64,000 nt of DNA from Streptomyces sp. SID12488 (GTDB taxonomy: Bacteria; Actinomycetota; Actinomycetes; Streptomycetales; Streptomycetaceae). This document shows, one piece after another, positions 36,552 to 45,729 of the stretch. The stretch lies in the NCBI RefSeq assembly GCF_010548275.1, contig NZ_JAAGLT010000023.1, positions 62,001 to 126,000 of the forward strand. The letters are read 5' to 3'. The position numbers and the translations under genes were made by a program. The notes under the pieces were generated by a model. That model was not told the origin of the DNA. It saw only the letters and a program-made list of their open reading frames with translations, and made no database searches. Positions within the stretch are counted from its first letter, which is position 1; the number at the start of each line of letters is the position of its first letter.

Positions 36552-37643
36552 ATGAACGCGATGATGCGTAGAGTCGTGATCGGTACCACCGCTGTTTCCA
36601 TGGCCCTCGCCGTGGCGGCTTGTGGCAAGGCCGGCGACGACAAGGACAAGGACAGCGGTTCGGGCGACAAGACCATCGGTCTGCTGCTCCCCGACAGCGT
36701 GACCGCGCGCTACGAGAAGTTCGACAAGCCGTTCTTCGTGGCCAAGGTCAAGGAACTGTGTTCCGACTGCAAGGTCGAGTACGCGAACGCCGCCGGTGAC
36801 GCGGCCAAGCAGGCCCAGCAGGTCAGCAGCATGATCACCAAGGGTGTCAAGGTGATCGTGGTCAGCGCCCAGGACTCCGCGGCCATCAAGTCCTCCATCC
36901 AGACGGCGGTCGACAAGGGCATCAAGGTCGTCGCGTACGACCGTCTGGCCCAGGGCCCGGTCTCCGCGTACGTCTCCTTCGACAACGTCAAGGTCGGTCA
37001 GCTCCAGGGTGAGGCCCTGATCGCCTCCCTCGGCGCGAAGGCGACCCCGAAGGCCAAGGTCGTCATGATCAACGGTGACGACGCCGACCCGAACGCCGGT
37101 CAGTTCAAGAAGGGCGCGCACGAAGCCCTCGACGGCAAGGTCGACATCGCCTACGAGCAGTCCGGCCTGTGGAAGGACACCGTCGCCGCCCAGAAGATGT
37201 CGGCCGCCATCACGCAGCTCGGCGCCAAGAACATCGCGGGCGTCTACGCCGCCAACGACGGCATGGCCGGTGGCATCGCCAACACCCTGAAGGGCGCGGG
37301 CATCAGCGGTATCCCGCTGACCGGCCAGGACGCGGAGCTCGCGGGCATCCAGCGCATCGTCGCCGGCACCCAGTCCAGCACCGTCTACAAGGCCTTCAAG
37401 CCGGAGGCCGACGCCGCCGCCCAGATCGCGGTCAACCTGCTCGACGGCAAGAGCATCGACTCGCTCGCCACCGAGACCCTGACCAGCGGCTCCGGCAACA
37501 AGGTGCCCTCGCAGCTGCTGACCCCGGTGTCGGTCACCAAGGCCAACATCGCGGACACGGTCGTCAAGGACAAGCTCTACACCGTCGCCGAGATCTGCGC
37601 CGGCGAGTTCGCCGCCGCCTGCAAGACCGCCGGTCTTCAGTAG
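36552..37643 (+). CDS. xylF: xylose-type ABC transporter binding lipoprotein
   Basis: A 363-residue periplasmic-binding-protein-like lipoprotein (lipobox AVAAC near residue 20) of the XylF/RbsB class: TIGLLLPDSVTARYEKFDKP, VIVVSAQDSAAIKSSIQTAV, VYAANDGMAGGIANTLKGAG and TGQDAELAGIQRIVAGTQSS. Binds D-xylose or a related pentose at the cell surface. GGGAGG lies 9 nt before the ATG. It is first of three transporter genes and separated from xylG by a 267-bp gap with a strong hairpin, so it may be expressed at a higher level than the rest. Confidence 0.9.
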   Translation: MNAMMRRVVIGTTAVSMALAVAACGKAGDDKDKDSGSGDKTIGLLLPDSVTARYEKFDKPFFVAKVKELCSDCKVEYANAAGDAAKQAQQVSSMITKGVKVIVVSAQDSAAIKSSIQTAVDKGIKVVAYDRLAQGPVSAYVSFDNVKVGQLQGEALIASLGAKATPKAKVVMINGDDADPNAGQFKKGAHEALDGKVDIAYEQSGLWKDTVAAQKMSAAITQLGAKNIAGVYAANDGMAGGIANTLKGAGISGIPLTGQDAELAGIQRIVAGTQSSTVYKAFKPEADAAAQIAVNLLDGKSIDSLATETLTSGSGNKVPSQLLTPVSVTKANIADTVVKDKLYTVAEICAGEFAAACKTAGLQ

Positions 37644-37730
37644 TCGGCCGCCACACCCAGGACCGCCGGCACCGGGCGAGCGCCACACGCGCCCACCCGG
37701 ACATGACCGCCCGGCGGTCCCGCGAGACCT

Positions 37731-37782
37731 GTCCGACGCCCGACCCGGCCTTCATACCCCGCTGCCGGGCCGGGCGTCGGAC
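37731..37782 (+). terminator. hairpin between xylF and xylG
   Basis: 19-base arms at 37731-37749 and 37764-37782 pair at 18 of 19 positions around a 14-nt loop. The position suggests a partial terminator or 3' stabiliser that favours the binding-protein transcript. Confidence 0.7.
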
Positions 37783-37910
37783 GGAACCGTTGCCATCGGC
37801 GGCGGACTCGCGCATGTTCGTCCTGTAAACCCGTGCCATTGCGCACACCCCTCCGCGCCTACCCCAAGCGCGGCATCCCCGCCGGTCAGGCGGCGAAGGA
37901 GATGGTTCAC

Positions 37911-38693
37911 GTGTCCGCTACGCCCGTGTTGGCGTTGCGCGGAGTCTCCAAGCGGTTCGGTGCGGTCCAGGCCCTCACCGACGTAGAGCTGGAGGTCCAC
38001 CCCGGAGAAGTGGTCGCCCTTGTGGGCGACAACGGCGCAGGAAAGTCGACCCTGGTCAAGACGATCGCGGGCGTTCACCCCATCGATGAGGGCGTCATCG
38101 AGTGGGAGGGCAACCCGGTCAGCATCAACAAGCCGCACGACGCACAGGGACTCGGCGTCGCGACCGTCTATCAGGACCTCGCCCTGTGCGACAACCTCGA
38201 TGTGGTCGGCAACCTCTACCTCGGGCGCGAGCTGCTGCACCGCGGTGTCATCGACGAGGTGTCGATGGAGAAGAACGCCCGGGAACTGCTGAGCACGCTC
38301 TCCATCCGTATCCCGAGCGTGCGCATCCCGATCGCCAGCCTCTCCGGCGGTCAGCGCCAGGTCGTCGCCATCGCGCGCGCCCTGATCGGCGACCCCAAGG
38401 TCGTCATCCTCGACGAGCCCACCGCCGCCCTCGGCGTCGAGCAGACCGCCCAGGTCCTCGACCTGGTCGAGCGGCTGCGCGAGCGCAACCTCGGCGTCAT
38501 CCTCATCAGTCACAACATGGCCGACGTGAAGGCGGTCGCGGACACCGTCCACGTCCTGCGCCTCGGCAAGAACAACGGCTCCTTCCCGGTGAAGACCACG
38601 AGCCACGAAGAGATCATCGCCGCGATCACCGGAGCCACGGACAACGCCGTGACCCGTCGTGCGGGGCGTCGCGACACGGAGGCGGCAAAGTGA
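37911..38693 (+). CDS. xylG: xylose ABC transporter ATPase, single-domain
   Basis: A 260-residue ABC ATPase: Walker A VGDNGAGKSTLVK, Q-loop YQDLALCDN, signature LSGGQRQVVAIARAL, Walker B VVILDEPTAALG and switch His ISHNM. It has one nucleotide-binding domain, whereas E. coli XylG/RbsA has two fused copies, so it should act as a homodimer. The GTG at 37911 is 9 nt after GAAGGAG; the in-frame ATG at 37902 abuts that ribosome site. Its TGA overlaps the xylH GTG. Confidence 0.9.
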   Translation: MSATPVLALRGVSKRFGAVQALTDVELEVHPGEVVALVGDNGAGKSTLVKTIAGVHPIDEGVIEWEGNPVSINKPHDAQGLGVATVYQDLALCDNLDVVGNLYLGRELLHRGVIDEVSMEKNARELLSTLSIRIPSVRIPIASLSGGQRQVVAIARALIGDPKVVILDEPTAALGVEQTAQVLDLVERLRERNLGVILISHNMADVKAVADTVHVLRLGKNNGSFPVKTTSHEEIIAAITGATDNAVTRRAGRRDTEAAK

Positions 38694-40012
38694 GCGACAC
38701 GTCCAAGACCGTGAAGCCCGACCCAGGGGCGGAGCACCAGAACACGGTGGCACCCGCCGACGACCCGACCGCGGCGCCGGTGTCCGTCGTCGACCCGCGT
38801 CTGCTGGTCCGCGACGAGGGCCTCAAGGGCTACGTCACCGAGTTCAAGCGCAAGGTGAAGGGCGGTGAGCTGGGCTCGCTGCCGGTCGTCATCGGCCTGA
38901 TCGTCATCTGGACGATCTTCCAGCTCCAGAACGACCGCTTCCTCAGCGCCGACAACCTCTCCAACATCAGCTACTACCTCTCGGCCACCGGCATGCTCGC
39001 CATCGGTCTGGTGTTCGTGCTGCTGCTCGGTGAGATCGACCTCTCCGTCGGCTCGGTCAGCGGTTTCGCGTCCACGCTCTTCGCCGTCTTCGTGGTCACC
39101 CACGGGATGAACGGCTGGCTGGCGCTGATCCTGACCATCGTGACCGGTGTCGGCATCGGCGCGCTGCACGGCTGGTTCTTCGCCAAGATCGGCGTACCCG
39201 CGTTCGTCGTGACGCTGGCCGGTTTCCTCGGCTGGAACGGCCTGATGCTGTGGCTGCTCGGCTCCAGCGGCACCATCAACATCCCGGCCGACCACGGCCC
39301 GGTCAAGCTGTTCGGCCAGAGCTCCTTCTTCATGGACCAGGCAGTCATCGGCGCCTATCTGCTGGCCGGTCTCGGTGTCCTGTCGATGCTCGTCGGCTCC
39401 TTCGGCGAACAGCGCCGGCGCAAGGCCGCGGGGGTGCCCTTCCGGCCCACCAGTGAGATCGCTCTGCGGGTCGGCGCGCTCGGTGTGGCGTCCTTCGCTG
39501 CCGCGGCCGTGCTGAACAACTCGGCCGGTGTGTCCAACGCCCTGGTGATCTTCCTCGCGGCGCTGGTGATCGTGGACTTCGTGCTCCGCCGTACGACGTA
39601 CGGCCGCAAGGTCTTCGCGGTCGGCGGTGGCATCGAGGCGGCCCGCAGGGCCGGTATCAACGTGCCGATGATCCGCATCACCGTGTTCGCCATCTCCGGC
39701 GGGTTCGCGGCGATCGGCGGTATGTTCTTCGCAGGTCAGACGGCGAGTGCGACGCTGAACGCGGGTGGTGGCAACACGCTGATGCTCGCCATCGCGGCGG
39801 CGGTCATCGGTGGTACCAGCCTGTTCGGCGGGCGGGGCACGGTGTGGTCTGCGCTGCTGGGCATGCTGGTGATCCAGTCGATCCAGACGGGTCTGGACCT
39901 GCTGAACATGAACACGTCGATCCAGTACATGATCACCGGTGCGGTGCTGTTGGGCGCGGTTGTCATCGACTCCGTGTCCCGGCGGAGCCAGAAGGCTGCC
40001 GGCCGGGCGTAG
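38690..40012 (+). CDS. xylH: xylose ABC transporter permease
   Basis: A 440-residue permease of the RbsC/XylH class. A hydrophilic N-terminal ~55 residues precede about ten or more helices, including LAIGLVFVLLLGEIDLSVGS, the hallmark GEIDLSVG loop, and a late GGTSLFGGRGTVWSALLGML. It starts at a GTG overlapping the xylG stop (GTGA), with GGAGG upstream. Confidence 0.92.
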   Translation: MSDTSKTVKPDPGAEHQNTVAPADDPTAAPVSVVDPRLLVRDEGLKGYVTEFKRKVKGGELGSLPVVIGLIVIWTIFQLQNDRFLSADNLSNISYYLSATGMLAIGLVFVLLLGEIDLSVGSVSGFASTLFAVFVVTHGMNGWLALILTIVTGVGIGALHGWFFAKIGVPAFVVTLAGFLGWNGLMLWLLGSSGTINIPADHGPVKLFGQSSFFMDQAVIGAYLLAGLGVLSMLVGSFGEQRRRKAAGVPFRPTSEIALRVGALGVASFAAAAVLNNSAGVSNALVIFLAALVIVDFVLRRTTYGRKVFAVGGGIEAARRAGINVPMIRITVFAISGGFAAIGGMFFAGQTASATLNAGGGNTLMLAIAAAVIGGTSLFGGRGTVWSALLGMLVIQSIQTGLDLLNMNTSIQYMITGAVLLGAVVIDSVSRRSQKAAGRA

Positions 40013-40123
40013 CGGGTTGGCGTCGTGGGGGGTTGCGCCAGTTCGCCGGCTGCGGCCTGTCCGTGGCTGGTCGCGCAGTTCCCCGCGCCCCTGCAAGTCG
40101 CCTGCGGCGTACTTTCGAACGAT

Positions 40124-40157
40124 TGTGCCCGGCACCCGTATCGGGGTGCCGGGCACA
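40124..40157 (+). terminator. terminator hairpin after xylH
   Basis: 14-bp perfect arms (tgtgcccggcaccc and complement) with a 6-nt loop, about 110 nt past xylH. Confidence 0.75.
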
Positions 40158-40300
40158 GGCGTGTCATAGACGGCACATTTCTTGGGTACGGCCGATCGCG
40201 TGACGTATCACGCAGAGGCCGGGCGTCGGTTGCGAAGGCGGAACACTAGACTCGACACGCCCGGCGAAAGCTCGATCAGCTCTACTGCAAGGAGGCACGG

Positions 40301-42226
40301 GTGCCGCTGCTGACCCGCATCAAGGGACCGCGCGATCTTGACCGGCTCAGCCTGGAACAGCTCGACCAGCTGGCCGAGGAGATCCGGACCTTCCTCGTCG
40401 ACGCGGTCTCCAAGACCGGCGGCCACCTCGGCCCCAACCTCGGGGTCGTCGAGCTCACCATCGCGCTGCACCGGGTCTTCGAGTCGCCGAAGGACAAGGT
40501 GCTGTGGGACACGGGCCACCAGTCCTACGTCCACAAGCTGCTCACCGGCCGCCAGGACTTCTCGCGGCTGAAGATGAAGGGCGGCCTGTCGGGCTACCCC
40601 TCGCAGGCCGAGTCCGAGCACGACGTCATCGAGAACTCGCACGCCTCGACGGTCCTCGGCTGGGCCGACGGTCTCGCGAAGTCCAACCAGGTGCTGAAGC
40701 GCGACGACCACCACGTGGTCGCCGTCATCGGTGACGGCGCGCTCACCGGCGGTATGGCCTGGGAGGCGCTGAACAACATCGCCGACGCCAAGGACCGCCC
40801 GCTGGTCATCGTCGTCAACGACAACGAGCGTTCGTACGCGCCGACCATCGGCGGCCTCGCCAACCATCTGGCCACCCTGCGCACGACGGACGGCTACGAG
40901 CGGTTCCTCGCCAAGGGCAAGGACCTGCTGGAGCGCACCCCGGTCGTCGGCAGGCCGCTGTACGAGACCCTGCACGGCGCCAAGAAGGGCCTCAAGGACT
41001 TCATCGCCCCGCAGGGCATGTTCGAGGACCTGGGGCTCAAGTACGTCGGCCCGATCGACGGCCACGACATCGAGGCCCTGGAGTCCGCGCTGGCCCGCGC
41101 CAAGCGCTTCGGCGGCCCGGTCATCGTGCACTGCCTCACCGAGAAGGGCCGCGGCTACCAGCCCGCCCTCCAGGACGAGGCCGACCGCTTCCACGGCATC
41201 GGCCCCATCCACCCCGACACGGGCCTGCCGGTCAAGGCCTCGGGCGCCGACTGGACCTCCGTCTTCGGCGACGAGATGGTCGAGCTGGGCCGGGAGCGCG
41301 AGGACATCGTCGCGATCACGGCCGCGATGCTCCAGCCGGTCGGTCTGAAGAAGTTCGCGGACGCCTTCCCGGACCGCATCTACGACGTCGGCATCGCCGA
41401 GCAGCACGGCGCCGTCTCGGCGGCCGGGCTGGCCACCGGGGGAGTGCACCCCGTCTTCGCGGTGTACGCCACCTTCCTCAACCGGGCCTTCGACCAGGTC
41501 CTCATGGACGTGGCGCTGCACAAGTGCGGTGTGACGTTCGTGCTCGACCGGGCCGGCGTCACCGGCACCGACGGGGCTTCGCACAACGGTATGTGGGACA
41601 TGTCGATCCTCCAGGTCGTCCCCGGCCTCAGGCTCGCCGCTCCGCGCGACGCCGACCAGGTCCGCGCCCAGCTCCGGGAGGCCGTCCAGGTCGACGACGC
41701 GCCGACCGTGGTCCGCTTCTCGAAGGGCGCCGTCGGCCCCGCCGTACCCGCGGTGGGACGCGTCGGCGGCATGGACGTGCTGCTCGAGCCCGGCACCGAC
41801 ACGCCGGACGTGCTCCTCGTCTCCGTGGGCGCTCTGGCGCCGATGTGCCTGGAGATCGCCGGGCTGCTGGACCAGCAGGGCATCTCGACCACCGTCGTCG
41901 ACCCGCGCTGGGTCAAGCCGGTCGACGAGGCCATGGCACCGCTCGCCGAGCGACACCGCGTGGTCGTCACCGTCGAGGACAACTCCCGGGTGGGCGGCGT
42001 CGGTTCGGCCGTCGCACAGGCCCTGCGGGACGCGGGGGTCGACGTACCGCTGCGCGACTTCGGTATCCCGCCGCGCTTCCTCGACCACGCCTCCCGGGCC
42101 GAGGTCATGGCGGAGATCGGCCTGACGGCACCGGACATCGCCCGCCAGGTCACCGGGCTGGTCTCCAGGATCGACGGACGGTTCGAGCAGTCCGAGGTCG
42201 ACTCGGTGGAGTCCACTCGGGACTGA
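40301..42226 (+). CDS. dxs: 1-deoxy-D-xylulose-5-phosphate synthase
   Basis: A 641-residue thiamin-diphosphate enzyme joining pyruvate and glyceraldehyde 3-phosphate, first step of the MEP isoprenoid pathway. The TPP motif is GDGALTGGMAWEALNN (residues ~145-160), with early DTGHQSYVHKLLTGR, the transketolase-like YDVGIAEQHGAVSAAGLA, and DRAGVTGTDGASHNGMWD. Length is normal. GTG start with AAGGAGG at 7 nt. A TAGACT at 40247-40252 could be the -10 element. Confidence 0.96.
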   Translation: MPLLTRIKGPRDLDRLSLEQLDQLAEEIRTFLVDAVSKTGGHLGPNLGVVELTIALHRVFESPKDKVLWDTGHQSYVHKLLTGRQDFSRLKMKGGLSGYPSQAESEHDVIENSHASTVLGWADGLAKSNQVLKRDDHHVVAVIGDGALTGGMAWEALNNIADAKDRPLVIVVNDNERSYAPTIGGLANHLATLRTTDGYERFLAKGKDLLERTPVVGRPLYETLHGAKKGLKDFIAPQGMFEDLGLKYVGPIDGHDIEALESALARAKRFGGPVIVHCLTEKGRGYQPALQDEADRFHGIGPIHPDTGLPVKASGADWTSVFGDEMVELGREREDIVAITAAMLQPVGLKKFADAFPDRIYDVGIAEQHGAVSAAGLATGGVHPVFAVYATFLNRAFDQVLMDVALHKCGVTFVLDRAGVTGTDGASHNGMWDMSILQVVPGLRLAAPRDADQVRAQLREAVQVDDAPTVVRFSKGAVGPAVPAVGRVGGMDVLLEPGTDTPDVLLVSVGALAPMCLEIAGLLDQQGISTTVVDPRWVKPVDEAMAPLAERHRVVVTVEDNSRVGGVGSAVAQALRDAGVDVPLRDFGIPPRFLDHASRAEVMAEIGLTAPDIARQVTGLVSRIDGRFEQSEVDSVESTRD

Positions 42227-42254
42227 CCCGCGACTGACCCACGGCTGAGCTCTG

Positions 42255-42298
42255 ATGGGCCGGTTTCCCCACTCTTTACGGTGGTGGGACCGGCCCAT
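42255..42298 (+). terminator. terminator hairpin after dxs
   Basis: 10-bp outer arms (atgggccggt / accggcccat) extended by an inner cccac/gtggg pairing, 28 nt past the stop. Confidence 0.65.
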
Positions 42299-42383
42299 TA
42301 GCGTGAAATCCCTCGCGCCGGGGCAGGCGCACCACGCCCGCTCTTGATCATGTCCGGGACGACACAGCGTGGGAGGTACGCCC

Positions 42384-43880
42384 GTGAGCAGCACCCTCTT
42401 CAGGACGAAGAAGGTCGAACAGTCCATCCGCGACACCGAGGAACCAGAACACGCGCTCAAGAAATCCCTGTCCGCGCTGGATCTGACGGTCTTCGGCGTC
42501 GGTGTCATCATCGGCACCGGCATCTTCGTCCTCACCGGCACGGTCGCCAAGAACAACGCCGGCCCCGCCGTCGCCCTGGCCTTCGCGGTCGCCGGGGTCG
42601 TCTGCGCCCTCGCGGCGCTCTGCTACGCCGAGTTCGCGTCCACGGTCCCGGTGGCCGGGTCCGCGTACACGTTCTCCTACGCCTCGCTCGGCGAACTGCC
42701 CGCCTGGATCATCGGCTGGGACCTGGTACTGGAGTTCGCGCTCGGTACGGCGGTGGTGGCCGTCGGCTGGTCCGGGTACATCACCTCGCTCCTCGACAAC
42801 GCCGGCTGGCACCTGCCGGAGGTGCTCAGCGGCCGGGACGGGGCCGACGGCTTCGGCTTCGACATCCTCGCCGCGGCACTGGTCCTGGCACTGACCGGCA
42901 TCCTCGTGCTCGGCACGAAGCTCTCCGCGCGCGTCACCTCGATCGTCGTCGCCATCAAGGTGACCGTCGTCCTCGTCGTGATCATCGCGGGCGCCTTCTT
43001 CGTCAAGGGCGACAACTACCGCCCGTTCATCCCGAAGGCGCAGGAGGTGCCGGCCGGTGACGGCCTCCAGTCGCCGCTCATCCAGCTGATGTTCGGCTGG
43101 GCACCGTCCAACTTCGGTGTGATGGGCGTCTTCACCGCCGCCTCGGTCGTGTTCTTCGCCTTCATCGGCTTCGACGTGGTGGCCACGGCCGCCGAGGAGA
43201 CCAGGAACCCGCAACGGGACATGCCCCGGGGTATCCTCGGCTCCCTCGTCATCTGCACCGCCCTGTACGTCGCGGTGTCGATCGTGGTGACCGGCATGCA
43301 GCACTACACCGAACTGTCGGTGACCGCGCCGCTCGCCGACGCCTTCAAGGCCACCGGGCACCCGTGGTTCGCGGGCTTCATCAGCTTCGGCGCCGCCGTC
43401 GGCCTGACGACGGTCTGCATGATCCTTCTCCTCGGCCAGACCCGGGTCTTCTTCGCGATGAGCCGCGACGGTCTGCTGCCCCGCTTCTTCTCACACGTCC
43501 ACCCACGCTTCAGGACCCCGCACCGGCCGACGATCCTGCTGGGCGTGATCATCGCGATCGTCGCCGGCTTCACCCCGCTGAGCGAACTCGCCGAACTGGT
43601 GAACATCGGGACGCTGTTCGCCTTCGTGGTCGTCGCGATCGGCGTGGTCATCCTCCGTAAATCCCGCCCCGACCTGCCCCGGGCCTTCCGGACCCCGTGG
43701 GTGCCGTTCATCCCGATCCTGTCGGTGCTCGCCTCGTTCTGGCTGATGCTGAATTTGCCCGCCGAGACCTGGCTTCGGTTCGGCGTATGGATGGCGATCG
43801 GCTTCCTCGTGTACTTCCTGTACGGCCGCTCCCACAGCCGCCTCGGACAGCAGCAGAAGGCGACGGCCGACACCAACTGA
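42384..43880 (+). CDS. APC-superfamily amino acid permease
   Basis: A 498-residue transporter with about 12 helices. TM1 carries the APC motif VGVIIGTGIFVLTGTVAKNN; AFIGFDVVATAAEETRNPQR is the usual loop after TM6. It resembles the cationic amino acid transporter branch; substrate not determinable. The GTG at 42384 is 7 nt after GGGAGG. Confidence 0.9.
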   Translation: MSSTLFRTKKVEQSIRDTEEPEHALKKSLSALDLTVFGVGVIIGTGIFVLTGTVAKNNAGPAVALAFAVAGVVCALAALCYAEFASTVPVAGSAYTFSYASLGELPAWIIGWDLVLEFALGTAVVAVGWSGYITSLLDNAGWHLPEVLSGRDGADGFGFDILAAALVLALTGILVLGTKLSARVTSIVVAIKVTVVLVVIIAGAFFVKGDNYRPFIPKAQEVPAGDGLQSPLIQLMFGWAPSNFGVMGVFTAASVVFFAFIGFDVVATAAEETRNPQRDMPRGILGSLVICTALYVAVSIVVTGMQHYTELSVTAPLADAFKATGHPWFAGFISFGAAVGLTTVCMILLLGQTRVFFAMSRDGLLPRFFSHVHPRFRTPHRPTILLGVIIAIVAGFTPLSELAELVNIGTLFAFVVVAIGVVILRKSRPDLPRAFRTPWVPFIPILSVLASFWLMLNLPAETWLRFGVWMAIGFLVYFLYGRSHSRLGQQQKATADTN

Positions 43881-43929
43881 CCTGAGCGGTCGGCGAAGTT
43901 GACGATGGCTCCGTACGGTACGACGTGTG

Positions 43930-44307
43930 CTAGTCGCTCCGAACCGTACGGGGCCCGGCGACCTCGGCGCCCAACTCCGTGACCCTGCGGCGTAGTTCAC
44001 GATCGGCGGTGACGACGAGGCGCTCCCGGTCCGTGAACTCGGCGACCAGCTCGACCATCCGGTCGTCCCCGCTGCCGGGCGCCGACTCCACCCGTACGCC
44101 CGGAACCGAATCGACCCCACGAGCCGCGCCCTCGACCACCAGGACGATCTCCACGGGCCCCGCCCGCCCCGGCAGCCCGCTCTCCGCGTACGCCACCAGC
44201 CGGTCCCGCAGACGCTCCGCCGCCCCGCGCCGGTCCCGCCACCAGCCGTCGGGTACCGAGCCGACGACATTCGCCGCGTCGACGATCACGAGCAGAGGGG
44301 CATCCAT
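43930..44307 (-). CDS. NYN/PIN-like domain protein
   Basis: A 125-residue protein: LLVIVDAANVVGSVPDGWWR at the N-terminus has the acidic Asp-x-x-N of NYN nucleases, followed by VEIVLVVEGAARG and a C-terminal DRELRRRVTELGAEV. Four acidic positions typical of PIN/NYN active sites appear conserved (D9, E54, D85 region, D102), so a metal-dependent RNase role is likely. Short for the family but complete. Its 3' end converges with the permease. The ribosome site is weak. Confidence 0.65.
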   Translation of the reverse strand: MDAPLLVIVDAANVVGSVPDGWWRDRRGAAERLRDRLVAYAESGLPGRAGPVEIVLVVEGAARGVDSVPGVRVESAPGSGDDRMVELVAEFTDRERLVVTADRELRRRVTELGAEVAGPRTVRSD

Positions 44308-44400
44308 GCGGATCAGGGTCGCACGCGGGACCGGAATCAGGGATACCGGATGAGGGGGCCGGGGGGCGCGGCGAAGGTAAGAGCACACTAAAGTAGTCCA

Positions 44401-45471
44401 GTGCCCATTGTTCCTCCTTCCCCTACCACGGCCGCGGGGCGTCCCGAGTCGGTCAACGGCGACTGGCTCATACGGGGTCGCGACGGCCGACTGAGCGCGT
44501 ACGACGCCGTGGGAGACGGGATCGTCTGCCGCGCGGAGTCCCGGCCCGGCGGGCCCTGGCTCCCGCCCCGGCGCATCGGCGGCGACCTGCGCGTGCATGC
44601 CATGGTCGGCGTCGGCCAAGGCCCCGACGAATACGCACACTTGGCGACGTGGCGGCCCACGGTGAAGGGCGAGGCGGGCCTCGTCCACACCACGCACTTC
44701 CGGCCCGCCCTCGCCGCCCTCGACTGGACGCGCCTGGGTCACCCGAACGACAAGGGCGACTGGACCGGCGTACCGGCGGTCGCCGTCGACGCGGAGGGCC
44801 GCGCCCATGTCTTCGTACGGAACGCCGTGGGCGGTGTCAGCATGCGAGGCCAGAAGGAGCGCGGCGGGTGGGGCCCCTGGCGCGACCTCAAGGGCGAGGA
44901 CGTGGAGGAGCAGTTGATGGCCGTCACGCGTGCCTCCGGACGCGTCGAGCTGTACGGCAACTCGCCTCACGGCATCCTGCGCTGGACGCAGCGCGGACCC
45001 GGCCACATCCCGGAACTCGACGAGACCCCGTTGAAGGTGACGGCCCGTCGGGGCAGCCTGCGGGCGCTGGTCACGTCCGACGACCATGTGACGCTGTTCT
45101 ACACGGACGAGACGGACACGGTGTGCGTGTGGCGGGCGGGCAGCGAGCCGGTCGAACTGCTTCCGGTGGCCGGTCCCGGCCCGGTGTCGGTCATCCGCTG
45201 CACGCTGGACGAGGTCGACTGCACGTTGCTCGCGCAGCGCTCGGCGAGCGGGCGGGTGGCGTTCGCCGCGTATCCGACCGAGCAGGAGTCGGCGGGGGCG
45301 TGGTGGACCGAGTCGGGCCCTCAACTCCCCCTGGACGCAAGGGTGTCGCTGACGGAGGACGCGAACGGCAGAGTGGTCGCGGCGACGGCGGTTCCCGGGG
45401 GCGGGGAACTCAGGGTCGCCCGGCGAAAGCGGGAGGCGGGGCTGGCGCTGGAGGCGTGGGTCGTGGTGTGA
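44401..45471 (+). CDS. predicted beta-propeller-like protein of unknown function
   Basis: A 356-residue protein with repeated ~45-60 residue blade-like units (AVAVDAEGRAHVFVRNAVGG; LMAVTRASGRVELYGNS; SLRALVTSDDHVTLFYTDE), suggesting a lectin-like or PLL-like propeller. No signal peptide or membrane helix, so cytoplasmic as called. GTG start without a visible ribosome site; promoter-like tagtcca just upstream suggests a leaderless transcript. Divergent from the NYN gene. Confidence 0.6.
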   Translation: MPIVPPSPTTAAGRPESVNGDWLIRGRDGRLSAYDAVGDGIVCRAESRPGGPWLPPRRIGGDLRVHAMVGVGQGPDEYAHLATWRPTVKGEAGLVHTTHFRPALAALDWTRLGHPNDKGDWTGVPAVAVDAEGRAHVFVRNAVGGVSMRGQKERGGWGPWRDLKGEDVEEQLMAVTRASGRVELYGNSPHGILRWTQRGPGHIPELDETPLKVTARRGSLRALVTSDDHVTLFYTDETDTVCVWRAGSEPVELLPVAGPGPVSVIRCTLDEVDCTLLAQRSASGRVAFAAYPTEQESAGAWWTESGPQLPLDARVSLTEDANGRVVAATAVPGGGELRVARRKREAGLALEAWVVV

Positions 45472-45483
45472 CGGGGTTTCCTC

Positions 45484-45667
45484 GCCCCCGCCGCCCCCTA
45501 CCCGTCCCATCCCTGGGGGCTGCGCCCCCAGACCCCCGCTGTCGGCCCTGAAGGGGCCTCGTCCTCAAACGCCGGACGGGCTGAAAGATCCAGCCCCTCC
45601 GGCGTTTGAGGAGCGGGGTCTGGGGCGGAGCCCCAGAAGGACGGGACGGGTAGGGGCGGCGGGGGCG
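45484..45667. terminator. large compound inverted repeat between convergent genes
   Basis: Outer complementary blocks (45484-45540 and 45612-45667, rich in ccccc/ggggg) enclose an inner hairpin in which cctcaaacgccggacgggct pairs with its complement near 45592-45612. It lies between convergent genes and should terminate both. The caaacgccgga core recurs throughout Streptomyces genomes as an intergenic repeat. Confidence 0.7.
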
Positions 45668-45729
45668 AAAAACCGAGTGCCCCGCACGCCACCACGGCGT
45701 ACAGGGCACTCGGAAAGCACAACGAACCG

